A DNA stretch of 64,000 nt from Niastella vici (lineage in GTDB: Bacteria > Bacteroidota > Bacteroidia > Chitinophagales > Chitinophagaceae): NCBI RefSeq assembly GCF_002077945.1, contig NZ_LVYD01000001.1, positions 701,793-765,792 on the forward strand, given 5' to 3'. How positions within the stretch are numbered: position 1 is the stretch's first letter; every line of letters begins with the position of its first letter. The notes below the pieces were generated by a model. That model worked only from the letters and a program-made list of their open reading frames with translations, searched no databases and had not been told where the DNA came from. The translations under genes were made by a program, and so were the position numbers. Shown piece after piece: positions 16,874 through 25,157 of this stretch.

Positions 16874-18589
16874 ATGCCAGGAGATTCTCTGAACGTACAC
16901 CTAAACACGAAAGCAACCGCACAAAACACCTATGATGCCATTGTAGTTGGTTCGGGTATAAGTGGTGGCTGGGCCGCCAAGGAATTATGCGAAAAAGGTC
17001 TTAAAACACTGGTGCTGGAACGGGGTAGAAATGTAGAACACATTAAAGACTACGCCGGAACAGAAAAGAACATCTGGGAGTTGACGCACCATAATAACCG
17101 GACCGAAGAAGATAAAAAGAACAGCCCCATTCAAAGCAAATGCTATGCTTACGATGAGGTTTCAAAAAAGTTCTTTGTCAATGATATTGAAAACCCGTAC
17201 AACGAGGTAAAGAAGTTCTGGTGGATACGGGGATACCATGTTGGCGGCCGCTCGCTGATGTGGGGCCGTCAAAGCTACCGGTGGAGCGATCTTGATTTTG
17301 AAGCCAATGGCAAAGATGGCCATGGAGTTGACTGGCCAATACGGTATAAAGACCTGGCGCCCTGGTACAGCTATGTAGAGAAGTTCGCCGGTATTAATGG
17401 CAACAAAGACGGTTTGCCGCAATTGCCCGATGGGGAGTTTTTACCAGCCATGGAAATGAATTGCCTGGAGAAACATGTGGCAGCCAGCCTTAAGCAAAAC
17501 TACAGCGACCGGGTAATGATCATGGGCCGCTCGGCCAACCATACCAAACAGGTGGGTGACCGCGGGCCTTGCCAGTACCGCAATAAATGCCACCAGGGTT
17601 GTCCGTTCGGTGGGTATTTCAGCAGCAACTCGGCTACCCTGCCTGCTGCCAAAGCAACCGGTAATCTTACCTTACGGCCTCATTCCATAGTACTGGATGT
17701 GCTGTATGATAAAGATAAAAAGCGGGCTACCGGCGTTCGGATCCTGGATGCAGAAACCATGAAGACCGAAGAGTACTATGCTAAAATAGTTTTCCTGAAT
17801 GCAAGTACCCTGGGAACTGCGCATATTCTGTTACATTCCGTATCGGATGTATTTCCGAATGGATTTGGCAATAGTAGCAACCAGGTGGGCCACAACCTCA
17901 TGGACCATCACTATGGAGTAGGCGCACACGGCGATTATGATGGATTTGAGGATTCGTATTATTATGGAAGAAGACCGAATGGTATTTACATACCCCGGTT
18001 CAGGAATATCAATGAAAAAACAAAACGCAGCGATTATGTTCGCGGTTTTGGTTATCAGGGTGGCGCCAGCCGGGGACGTGGGAATGGTGAAGATGGCATT
18101 GGGGTTGAACTGAAAGCAAGCCTTACCGAACCCGGTAAATGGGGCATGGGCATTGCTGCCTGGGGCGAACACTTACCTTACTATGAAAATAAGGTTACCC
18201 TGAACAAAGAGAAGAAAGATAAATGGGGATTGCCCATACTCGATATTGATTGTGAGTTCAAGGAGAATGAAAAGATCATGCGGAAGGATATGATGGACAG
18301 CGCCGCGGAAATGCTTGAAAAAGCAGGCATCAAGAATGTAAAAACATTCGACAGTGATCCCCCGCCCGGATTCTGTATTCATGAAATGGGCACTGCCCGC
18401 ATGGGTAAAGATGCAAAAACATCGGTACTGAATGGCAATAACCAGATGCATGATGTAAAGAATGTGTTCATAACCGATGGCGCCTGTATGGCCTCATCAG
18501 CCTGCCAGAACCCGTCGTTGACATATATGGCGCTTACAGCACGGGCTGCAGATTTTGCGGTGAATGAGCTGAAAAAAGGTAATCTCTAA
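16874..18589 (+). CDS. GMC oxidoreductase, second copy
   Basis: This 571-residue paralogue of the preceding gene shares VVGSGISGGWAAKEL, GYHVGGRSLMWGRQSYRWSD, the Cys-rich CHQGCPFGGYF loop, and the terminal IHEMGTARMGKDAKTSVLNG and NPSLTYMALTARAAD segments with the catalytic His and Asn. It has a longer N-terminus (MPGDSLNVHLNTKATAQNTY) that is not a signal peptide and an extra insert near residues 85-120. Two full-length, intact copies imply either two substrates or two positions oxidised. It ends 38 bases before the small subunit gene, so this copy is the closest partner of that subunit. Confidence 0.93.
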   Translation: MPGDSLNVHLNTKATAQNTYDAIVVGSGISGGWAAKELCEKGLKTLVLERGRNVEHIKDYAGTEKNIWELTHHNNRTEEDKKNSPIQSKCYAYDEVSKKFFVNDIENPYNEVKKFWWIRGYHVGGRSLMWGRQSYRWSDLDFEANGKDGHGVDWPIRYKDLAPWYSYVEKFAGINGNKDGLPQLPDGEFLPAMEMNCLEKHVAASLKQNYSDRVMIMGRSANHTKQVGDRGPCQYRNKCHQGCPFGGYFSSNSATLPAAKATGNLTLRPHSIVLDVLYDKDKKRATGVRILDAETMKTEEYYAKIVFLNASTLGTAHILLHSVSDVFPNGFGNSSNQVGHNLMDHHYGVGAHGDYDGFEDSYYYGRRPNGIYIPRFRNINEKTKRSDYVRGFGYQGGASRGRGNGEDGIGVELKASLTEPGKWGMGIAAWGEHLPYYENKVTLNKEKKDKWGLPILDIDCEFKENEKIMRKDMMDSAAEMLEKAGIKNVKTFDSDPPPGFCIHEMGTARMGKDAKTSVLNGNNQMHDVKNVFITDGACMASSACQNPSLTYMALTARAADFAVNELKKGNL

Positions 18590-18627
18590 TAAATCTCAAA
18601 ATTGATTCATACTTCAAATTAATAATT

Positions 18628-19203
18628 ATGAACAGAAGAGACGCACTATCCCGTGTTGCATTGTTGTTGGGGGGAACGGTAATAGGGGGAGAATTTTTTC
18701 TGAGCGGTTGCACCAGCTCCGATAAAAAGATCGGACAATCAGTTGACTTCACCGCCGACGATATTGCTTACCTGGATGAAATAGCAGAGACCATTATTCC
18801 TGCTACCGATACACCCGGCGCCAAAGAAGCTAAAGTAGGCTCCTTCATGACCGTTATGGTGAAAGATTGCTACGACGAAAAGCAACAGAAAATATTCCTG
18901 GAAGGCATGAACAAGCTGAATGAAGCCAGCAAACAGAAGTACGGCGGTAATGGGTTTATGAAAATAACCCCTGAACAACGTAAGGAGTTGTTGAATGCCC
19001 TGGATAAGGAGCAGAAAGAACACGGCAAGAACAAGAAGAAGGATGATGAGCCGCATTATTTTTCGCTGATGAAACAGTTAACCCTGTTGGGTTACTTTAC
19101 ATCGGAACCCGGCGCTACAAAAGCGTTGCGTTATGTGCCGGTACCCGGCCGTTTCGAAGCCTGTATGCCTTACAAAAAAGGCGATAAGGCCTGGGCTTTA
19201 TAA
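18628..19203 (+). CDS. Gluconate 2-dehydrogenase subunit 3 family protein (Tat-exported small subunit)
   Basis: This is a 191-residue small subunit of GMC-type membrane dehydrogenases. It starts MNRRDALSRVALLLGG and ends its signal at LSGC, giving both a twin arginine and a lipobox-like Cys (about 30). The body has the family pattern: FTADDIAYLDEIAETIIPATDTPGA followed by helical, charged sequence. In characterised enzymes such as bacterial FAD-glucose and gluconate dehydrogenases this subunit carries the signal and pilots the signal-less flavoprotein through Tat. Here it follows two GMC genes, so it may serve both. Confidence 0.9.
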   Translation: MNRRDALSRVALLLGGTVIGGEFFLSGCTSSDKKIGQSVDFTADDIAYLDEIAETIIPATDTPGAKEAKVGSFMTVMVKDCYDEKQQKIFLEGMNKLNEASKQKYGGNGFMKITPEQRKELLNALDKEQKEHGKNKKKDDEPHYFSLMKQLTLLGYFTSEPGATKALRYVPVPGRFEACMPYKKGDKAWAL

Positions 19204-19225
19204 GCAAATTGACTATTGAATTATA

Positions 19226-19268
19226 AATGATGAATGTTGAAGTGCAAAACCCTTCGCCATTCATCATT
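19226..19268. repeat. Inverted ATGATGAATG-word repeat in the operon
   Basis: The arms AATGATGAATG and CATTCATCATT are perfect 11-base inverted copies 21 bases apart, between the subunit 3 gene and the last isomerase gene. There is no T run, so it is not a classical terminator; it could be an mRNA-processing or stability hairpin. Confidence 0.6.
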
Positions 19269-19303
19269 GGTATTTTAAATATGGATTAATTACAACAACC
19301 ATC

Positions 19304-20173
19304 ATGTATAACAGAAGAAGTTTTCTCAAAGCAACCGGAGCATTGGCGTCAGGAATACTCGTTGGAAGATCAGCATTTTCAATGGAGGATTTTTCAACGA
19401 ATGGACACATTAAAAAATTTGGCCTGCAGTTATGGTCCCTGCGCGATGATCTGCCGAAAGATCCCAAAGGTGTTTTAAAACAGGTAGCCTCGTTTGGTTA
19501 TAAACAGGTTGAAAGCTATGAAGGCAAGCAGGGCATGTTCTGGGGTATGACCAACAAGGAATTCAAAAAATATATGGATGAGCTGGGCATGAGCATTGTT
19601 TCGAGCCACTGTAATATCAATAGTGATTTTGAAACAAAGGCAGCACAGGCCGGTGAAATTGGAATGAAATATCTTATTTGTCCGCACCTGGGCGTACAAA
19701 AGACCATTGATGACTTTAAACGGAGTGCCGAGAAATTCAATGCCTGCGGTGAGATCTGTAAAAAGAACGGATTGCGATTCGCTTATCACAACCATGGCTA
19801 CAGCTTTACCGAGCTGGAAGGACAAATGCCCCAGGATGTTTTGATGAAGAATACCAATGCAGCCCTGGTTGATTTTGAAATGGATATTTACTGGGTTGTT
19901 ACCGCCGGCGCCGATCCAATTGCCTGGTTGAACAAATATCCCGGCCGGTTTACCTTGTGTCATGTAAAAGACCGGTTAAAAGGTGCAGATCCCAAGAATA
20001 CAGATGCATCTACCGACCTGGGCACCGGTAGTATTGACTTTGCGAAGATCCTGAAAGTGGGTACCAGCAAGGGACTGAAATATTATATTGTTGAGCAGGA
20101 GCACTATGATAACAGCACCCCGCTGAAGAGTGCAGAGGTGGACGCAGCGTATATGAAGAAGTTTAAGATATAA
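19304..20173 (+). CDS. Exported sugar phosphate isomerase/epimerase-family TIM barrel, paralogue
   Basis: This 289-residue barrel is closely related to the gene at 5.8 kb (KKFGLQLWSLRDDL, RFAYHNHGYSF, FEMDIYWVVTAGADP, LCHVKDRLK, YYIVEQEHYD). MYNRRSFLKATGALASG is a clear Tat signal. The Glu/Asp/His/Glu metal ligands of the family appear in the expected strands. It is the last gene of the plus-strand block and is closed by a strong terminator. Two exported copies at the two ends of the cluster suggest successive or substrate-specific steps on oxidised sugars, for example epimerisation or lyase cleavage; the reaction is not proven by sequence. Confidence 0.88.
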   Translation: MYNRRSFLKATGALASGILVGRSAFSMEDFSTNGHIKKFGLQLWSLRDDLPKDPKGVLKQVASFGYKQVESYEGKQGMFWGMTNKEFKKYMDELGMSIVSSHCNINSDFETKAAQAGEIGMKYLICPHLGVQKTIDDFKRSAEKFNACGEICKKNGLRFAYHNHGYSFTELEGQMPQDVLMKNTNAALVDFEMDIYWVVTAGADPIAWLNKYPGRFTLCHVKDRLKGADPKNTDASTDLGTGSIDFAKILKVGTSKGLKYYIVEQEHYDNSTPLKSAEVDAAYMKKFKI

Positions 20174-20227
20174 TACCCCCCGACGAGTTGGGGGCTGGCG
20201 GAGGAGCAATGAGGTTCAAAAATTTTA

Positions 20228-20260
20228 AGAGGTTTCCTAAAAGGGAAGCCTCTTTTTTTT
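20228..20260 (+). terminator. Terminator closing the sugar-oxidation block
   Basis: The stem AGAGGTTTCC / GGAAGCCTCT (one G-T pair) has a short A-rich loop and is followed by eight T. Confidence 0.9.
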
Positions 20261-20327
20261 CCGGTTACCGGTGGCAGTGCCGTTTGCCGTTTACGGTTTT
20301 GTATCTTTAAAGAAACAACTACACATT

Positions 20328-20753
20328 ATGAGAAATTTGCCTTTATTCATTCTTACCTTCTTTATCATTCAACATGCCTGCGCCCAGTCGGGCGATGAAC
20401 AAACTATACGTAAGGTCCTGGGCGATCAGGTCGTTGCGTGGAACAATGGGAATATTGAAGAATTTATGAAAGGGTACTGGAACAACGACTCTTTGATGTT
20501 TATTGGTAAAAGCGGTGTAACATATGGCTACCACAACACACTAATGAATTATAAACAGCATTACAACAATGCCGACGCAATGGGAACCCTGTCGTTTGAG
20601 CTTATCAAAGTGCAGCGACTGTCGCCCGAATACTACTTCATTGTTGGTAAATGGCATTTGAAAAGGAAAATCGGCGATGTGGGCGGCCACTACAATCTTC
20701 TCTTCCGGAAAATTAATGGTACCTGGGTGATTGTGGCAGACCATAGTAGCTAA
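20328..20753 (+). CDS. Secreted NTF2-like (DUF4440/SnoaL-type) protein
   Basis: This is a 141-residue protein with a signal peptide (MRNLPLFILTFFIIQHACAQ). The mature part is a typical small NTF2-like cone: an opening helix with IRKVLGDQVVAWNNGNIEEFM, then KGYWNNDSLMFIG, a YHNTLMNYKQHY helix, and strands ending in LLFRKINGTWVIVADHSS. Such domains are either small enzymes or binding modules, and nothing here fixes a ligand. I start at the ATG before RNLPLF, since 19 residues further upstream do not fit a signal peptide. A possible TATCTTTA -7 element lies 18 bases before the ATG. Confidence 0.8.
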   Translation: MRNLPLFILTFFIIQHACAQSGDEQTIRKVLGDQVVAWNNGNIEEFMKGYWNNDSLMFIGKSGVTYGYHNTLMNYKQHYNNADAMGTLSFELIKVQRLSPEYYFIVGKWHLKRKIGDVGGHYNLLFRKINGTWVIVADHSS

Positions 20754-20810
20754 TTCCGCAGAGCGGGACAGGTTATACCCAAGCGCGGCATCCAGTACAC
20801 TTCAACCCAA

Positions 20811-20832
20811 TTTGCCCATTCATATGGGCAAA
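20811..20832. repeat. Hairpin upstream of the SPFH gene
   Basis: Perfect arms TTTGCCCAT and ATGGGCAAA enclose a 4-base loop and end 16 bases before the SPFH start codon. There is no T run. It may affect translation of the next gene or mark the end of the preceding message. Confidence 0.5.
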
Positions 20833-20848
20833 CATAAATCATACTACC

Positions 20849-21754
20849 ATGGCTCTTATAATTATTGGATTTATCATTTTTATCGTAGGCCTGGCAATTG
20901 CCCGCAGCCAGGAAAATTTCCATCGTTTTGCTTCTCCCGTACGGATAATCGGGGTCATCTTTATCCTGATTGGCATACTCACTTCCTGTATCATTCAGAT
21001 TGAAGCCGGTGAAATAGGTGTAAAGAAATTGTTTGGTAAAGTACAGAACGATGTATTAAGCAGCGGTCTGCATTTTATTAATCCCCTGCTCGAAGTAGAA
21101 AAGATGGATGTAAAAACCCAGAACTACACCATGAGCGGCGTGCGTGATGAAGGACAGAAATCGGGCGATGACGCCATTCGCGCCCTTACAGCCGACGGGC
21201 TGGAAGTAGTTATTGACCTTACGGTGCTGTACAGGGTATTGCCAACCGAAGCGCCGCGCCTGGTGCGGGAAACCGGGCTCGATTTTACTGATAAGATCGT
21301 GCGGCCGCTCACCCGTACCAAAATCCGCGATAATGCGGTGTATTATGAAGCGGTATCGCTGTATTCTTCGAAGCGCGATGAATTTCAGACCCGCATTTTT
21401 AAAAGCATTGAAACCGACTTTAAAAACCGGGGCCTGGTGCTGGAACAATTGCTGGTACGTAATATAACGCTGCCGGCCATGGTAAAAACAGCCATTGAGC
21501 AAAAGATCACCGCCGAGCAGGATGCCCAGAAAATGCAATTCGTACTGCAAAAAGAAAAGCAGGAGGCGGAACGCAAACGGGTAGAAGCGCAGGGTATCAG
21601 CGACTACCAGCACATCATCAGCGAAAGTCTTACCGACAGGCAATTGCAATATGAACAAATAAAGGCCATGAAAGAACTGGCTGGTTCAAGCAACGCCAAA
21701 ATGGTGATCATGGGCAAGGGCAATACGCCGGTTATCCTTGATGCGAAACAATAG
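20849..21754 (+). CDS. SPFH/prohibitin-family membrane protein
   Basis: This is a 301-residue protein with two N-terminal hydrophobic segments (about 2-20 and 28-48), then an SPFH domain (about 50-225) with EIGVKKLFGKVQNDVLSSGLHF at its start and a C-terminal coiled coil (QKITAEQDAQKMQFVLQKEK and beyond). Known prohibitin/stomatin-like proteins form ring-shaped membrane scaffolds and often hold proteases or organise microdomains. No NfeD or FtsH partner is adjacent, so its client is unknown. Confidence 0.9.
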   Translation: MALIIIGFIIFIVGLAIARSQENFHRFASPVRIIGVIFILIGILTSCIIQIEAGEIGVKKLFGKVQNDVLSSGLHFINPLLEVEKMDVKTQNYTMSGVRDEGQKSGDDAIRALTADGLEVVIDLTVLYRVLPTEAPRLVRETGLDFTDKIVRPLTRTKIRDNAVYYEAVSLYSSKRDEFQTRIFKSIETDFKNRGLVLEQLLVRNITLPAMVKTAIEQKITAEQDAQKMQFVLQKEKQEAERKRVEAQGISDYQHIISESLTDRQLQYEQIKAMKELAGSSNAKMVIMGKGNTPVILDAKQ

Positions 21755-21828
21755 GTAATTGTGAAAGAAATACAGCTGTGCACGGGCGTTGCGGGCAAAC
21801 AGTGTGAAACTCAGAAGGGGATTTTACA

Positions 21829-21848
21829 CCTCCGCCACCTGGCGGAGG
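21829..21848. repeat. GC-rich palindrome (REP-like)
   Basis: CCTCCGCC-ACCT-GGCGGAGG is a perfect 8-base stem in the gap after the SPFH gene. It lacks a T run. It resembles the other short GC palindromes in this window. Confidence 0.5.
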
Positions 21849-21944
21849 CCGGGGCGTAATAATTTAGCTTTCAAACCGTTTAAAAGGTGTCAACCAAACC
21901 GTAGATTTGTGCGGATGAATGTATTATGTCCTAATTGAATATCA

Positions 21945-22799
21945 ATGAGAAACATTTTCACGCTGTTATGTTGTTTACCCCTGGCAACCCTTGGCCAGAA
22001 TTTTCATTTTTCGGCCCGGTTGGGAGTCGCCAACTACCAGGGCGATCTGCAGGCAAAGCGGGTTACCTTTAAACAAGCTAAATTTTTGGGATCGCTGGGC
22101 GCCCAGTATGATCTTTCCGAACATTTTACTGCCCGAACCTATTTCACGCTTTCATCCCTTGCGGCCGATGATAAATACGGCAACAGCAACATGAAAATGC
22201 GTAACCTGAATTTTTCTACCAAACTGTTCGATTGGGAACTGAGTGCGCAATACAATATTTTAAGTTTGAACGATTCCTGGTTCACCCCCTATTTGTTTGC
22301 AGGTATAGGCTTATATCATTTTAAGCCTTACACAAAAGCACCCGACGGCACCAAGACCTTTCTGCAACCCCTGAGCACCGAAGGTGAGGGTATTGTTGCC
22401 GGTAAAAAGGGATATAAGCTCACCCAGTTCAATATTCCGTTGGGAATTGGCGCCACGTATGCCATAAGTGAAGATATCAGGGTTGGGTTGGAGCTGGGTT
22501 ACCGAAAATTGTTTACTGATTATCTTGATGATGTTAGTACAGAATATGTTGATCAGGCTACGCTGCTGGCTGCCAAAGGGCAAACTGCAGTTGACCTGGC
22601 TTACCGGGGCGATGAAGTAGGCGCCGGTTCGTACCCCACTGCTAAAACACCCCGCGGCGGTTCAAACGAAAAAGACGGTTATTATTACATGGCCCTTACG
22701 GTGACCGTACGCTCGTTTATTGATCAATATAAACGCATTGCAGGCTTGCCTACCTATCATCGTGATAGAAAAGTAGGTTGTCCGGCCACGAGGTTTTAA
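21945..22799 (+). CDS. DUF6089-like outer-membrane beta-barrel protein
   Basis: This is a 284-residue barrel protein with signal peptide MRNIFTLLCCLPLATLGQ. The mature chain opens FSARLGVANYQGDLQAKR, a start typical of Bacteroidota DUF6089/OmpA-like barrels, and alternates short amphipathic strands, for example WFTPYLFAGIGLYHF and IPLGIGATYAISEDIRVGLE. It has no OmpA peptidoglycan-binding domain. A paralogue lies at 51 kb on the other strand. A TAGATTTG element (21902-21909) about 35 bases before the ATG is a plausible -7 box. Function unknown. Confidence 0.8.
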   Translation: MRNIFTLLCCLPLATLGQNFHFSARLGVANYQGDLQAKRVTFKQAKFLGSLGAQYDLSEHFTARTYFTLSSLAADDKYGNSNMKMRNLNFSTKLFDWELSAQYNILSLNDSWFTPYLFAGIGLYHFKPYTKAPDGTKTFLQPLSTEGEGIVAGKKGYKLTQFNIPLGIGATYAISEDIRVGLELGYRKLFTDYLDDVSTEYVDQATLLAAKGQTAVDLAYRGDEVGAGSYPTAKTPRGGSNEKDGYYYMALTVTVRSFIDQYKRIAGLPTYHRDRKVGCPATRF

Positions 22800-22843
22800 T
22801 ACCCAGCCCCTAAGGAGTACACGAACACCGGTTTAAAATATTG

Positions 22844-22870
22844 AAGGCTTCCCTTGGGAAGCCTTTTTCT
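22844..22870 (+). terminator. Terminator after the beta-barrel gene
   Basis: AAGGCTTCCC and GGGAAGCCTT form a near-perfect stem with a tiny loop, followed by TTTCTTTTT-type sequence. It serves the plus-strand gene. Confidence 0.85.
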
Positions 22871-22880
22871 TTTTATGCGA

Positions 22881-23117
22881 TCATCCGTGCGGGAATTTCT
22901 TTTTCCAGATGCGGCTATACATGTAGATCAATGCTGCCAGGGTGCCGGCCATCCAGATATAAAAGATTATGTTGCCGATGCTGACTGAATGTTCGGGCAC
23001 CAGCCAATCATTGTAGGCGCCTATACCGATTGTAAGCGTAAGCCATAAAAATCCGGAGGAAACCGTCCAAACGATCCGTTTCAGAAAATCTTTTACATCG
23101 TCTTCCATCTGGCTCAT
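22881..23117 (-). CDS. Small two-helix membrane protein
   Basis: This is a 78-residue protein of unknown family. A charged start (MSQMEDDVKDFLKRIVWTV) is followed by two hydrophobic segments (about 18-36 and 46-66) and a basic end (SRIWKKKFPHG). I use the internal ATG because the 23 residues before it are not conserved-looking and precede a good amphipathic start. It sits 96 bases downstream of the GH25 lysozyme gene on the same strand and may share its message. Confidence 0.6.
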   Translation of the reverse strand: MSQMEDDVKDFLKRIVWTVSSGFLWLTLTIGIGAYNDWLVPEHSVSIGNIIFYIWMAGTLAALIYMYSRIWKKKFPHG

Positions 23118-23213
23118 GCGGGCTGAATTATAATAGCAAGGTAGGTAAGTTTTTAGTTTCGGGGAACAGGACCCTTGTTGGGTCACATGAGACTGCTTTA
23201 CTGTAATGCTCTC

Positions 23214-23990
23214 TTAATTGATCAACAAATTCTTAAACTCAGTAGAATCGCCATTAAAAGCGTTGAAATCGACCCGGCAGAAGATCCCATTTACATGACC
23301 CTGTTCGCTGTATTGCCAAAAATGCCAGTCGCGGTAAATGCGGGGTTTTTCTTTTTGCAGGTAGTGCGCTACCCATAAAGGATAGTCATCAAATTCATCT
23401 TTCAGCACTTGCTGATAAAAATCCACATTAGCGTATATAATGGGTCTGACCCCGTAATAATTCTCCACGGTTACCAGCCATTCCCGAACGCGTTCCCGCA
23501 CTTTTGAATAAGGCACGCCAAAGGTTTTTTCCACATCGAGCACCGGTGGTAAGTCGCCGGGTTGCAGTTCTACCGTTTTTATAAAATGTTCGGCCTGCAC
23601 CTTTCCGTTCTTGGTGGCAATAAAAAAATGATAGGCGCCCCGGGCCATGCCGGCCTCTTTGGCCCTTTTCCAGTTGCGTTTATAAAAACGATCCTCACTT
23701 TCAACACCTTCGGTGGCTTTAATGAAAGAAAAGCCAAGCTTCACGCCTTCTACATCCATCGATTTTACGCTTTCCCAGTCAATGGTTTCCTGGTAACGCG
23801 ATACATCTATGCCATGAATATGATAACGGGTGGGAATTTCAATGCCAAAAGCTTCATAACGGATAAAATGAGCCCGCCTTTCCTGCCACCATTCATACAC
23901 ACGGAATAATAGCATAAATACGGTCGCTGTTGCGATCAGGCCTATTAGTATTTTCCAAAAAACAATGGCTACCTTTTTTTTATTTGCCAT
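23214..23990 (-). CDS. GH25-family lysozyme (muramidase)
   Basis: This is a 258-residue cell-wall hydrolase with one N-terminal membrane anchor or uncleaved signal (VAIVFWKILIGLIATATVFML). The GH25 barrel begins at HIHGIDVSRYQ (Asp at about 62) and contains FSFIKATEG, GAYHFFIAT, PPVLDVEK (Asp 152 and Glu 154, the catalytic carboxylates of the family), PIIYANVDFY and WHFWQYSEQG. It should cleave the MurNAc-GlcNAc bond of peptidoglycan. Its anchoring fits a role in the cell's own wall remodelling rather than a phage lysin, and no phage genes are near. Confidence 0.92.
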   Translation of the reverse strand: MANKKKVAIVFWKILIGLIATATVFMLLFRVYEWWQERRAHFIRYEAFGIEIPTRYHIHGIDVSRYQETIDWESVKSMDVEGVKLGFSFIKATEGVESEDRFYKRNWKRAKEAGMARGAYHFFIATKNGKVQAEHFIKTVELQPGDLPPVLDVEKTFGVPYSKVRERVREWLVTVENYYGVRPIIYANVDFYQQVLKDEFDDYPLWVAHYLQKEKPRIYRDWHFWQYSEQGHVNGIFCRVDFNAFNGDSTEFKNLLIN

Positions 23991-24088
23991 AATGGGTTCA
24001 CAAATATATTAGCCTTTGAACAAAGCGATGATATAATCTGTTGAAGTGGAAAATTTTAACTCTTTTAAACGATAGGGTGCTTAAAACA

Positions 24089-24118
24089 TTGTCTTTACCC
24101 CTGCGAACCCTAATTTTA
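24089..24118 (+). promoter_or_regulatory. Predicted Bacteroidota promoter, near-leaderless
   Basis: TTG (24089-24091), 19 bases, then TAATTTTA (24111-24118) resembles the -33/-7 pattern of Bacteroidota housekeeping promoters. The radical SAM ATG lies 8 bases after the -7 box, so the mRNA would have almost no leader. Confidence 0.45.
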
Positions 24119-24125
24119 CACTTCT

Positions 24126-25157
24126 ATGCCCGCAATTAACTGGCACGATAGTTTCAATTTATTATCGAGGTTAACACCCCGCCGGGTATGGAATGCCGGA
24201 AAGGTATTAAGCAGCTATTATATTAGCAAAATTTCCGGCAAACCTGTACAATGGGGGTACCCGATATCTATCTCATTCGAGCCTACCACTTCCTGCAACC
24301 TGCGTTGTCCGGAATGTCCCAGTGGTTTACGGGCGTTTACCCGCCCCACAGGGATGTTACAGAAAGATTTTTTCAGCGATACCATTGACCAGTTATCCAG
24401 GGACCTGCTGTACCTCGTCTTTTATTTCCAGGGCGAACCGTACCTCAATCCGGGGTTTCTCGATATGGTGAAATATGCAAGTGGTAAGGGTATTTATACG
24501 GCTACTTCAACCAATGCACATTACCTTACCGAAGAAAATGCCCGCAAAACGGTGGAAAGCGGGCTCGACCGCCTGATCATTTCCATCGATGGCACTACCC
24601 AGGACGTGTACCAGCAATACCGCGTGGGTGGAAAATTGAATAAAGTACTTGAAGGGGCGCGCAATATTGTAAAGTGGAAAAAGGAATTGAAAAGCAAAAC
24701 GCCGTTTGTGTTCTTCCAGTTCCTGGTAGTAAAACCAAACGAGCACCAGATTGAGGATATCAAACGCCTGGCAAAAGAGATCGGGGTCGATGAAGTACGG
24801 TTCAAAACAGCCCAGGTATACGATTATGAGAACGATCCCAACAAGCTGATACCGACCATTGAAAAATACAGCCGCTACCGCAAGAACAAACAGGGTGAAA
24901 TGGAAATCAGGAACGCCCTGCAGAACCATTGCTGGCGCTTATGGCATGCAACGGTAATTAGCTGGGATGGATTGGTAGTGCCCTGCTGTTTTGATAAAGA
25001 TGCCCAACATACGCTGGGCGACCTGAAAGGAAAAAGCTTCAAGGAAGTTTGGCATAACGATAAGTATAAGCGATTCAGGGAACAGGTGCTGATGGGACGA
25101 AAAAATATTGATATTTGCGCCAATTGCAGTGAAGGTACCAGAGTATGGGGCGATTGA
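24126..25157 (+). CDS. Radical SAM/SPASM domain enzyme
   Basis: This is a 343-residue iron-sulfur enzyme. The radical SAM cluster motif is CNLRCPEC (Cys near 57, 61 and 64), preceded by ISFEPTTS. Strand motifs follow at YFQGEPYLNP and SIDGTTQDVYQQYRVGG. The C-terminal SPASM region has VPCCFDKDAQHTLGDLKG, KEVWHNDKY and ICANCSEG, whose cysteines bind auxiliary clusters. Family members modify peptides, sugars or proteins. There is no adjacent precursor peptide or partner, so the substrate cannot be named. It stands alone between a lysozyme gene on the opposite strand and a long gap. Confidence 0.88.
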   Translation: MPAINWHDSFNLLSRLTPRRVWNAGKVLSSYYISKISGKPVQWGYPISISFEPTTSCNLRCPECPSGLRAFTRPTGMLQKDFFSDTIDQLSRDLLYLVFYFQGEPYLNPGFLDMVKYASGKGIYTATSTNAHYLTEENARKTVESGLDRLIISIDGTTQDVYQQYRVGGKLNKVLEGARNIVKWKKELKSKTPFVFFQFLVVKPNEHQIEDIKRLAKEIGVDEVRFKTAQVYDYENDPNKLIPTIEKYSRYRKNKQGEMEIRNALQNHCWRLWHATVISWDGLVVPCCFDKDAQHTLGDLKGKSFKEVWHNDKYKRFREQVLMGRKNIDICANCSEGTRVWGD

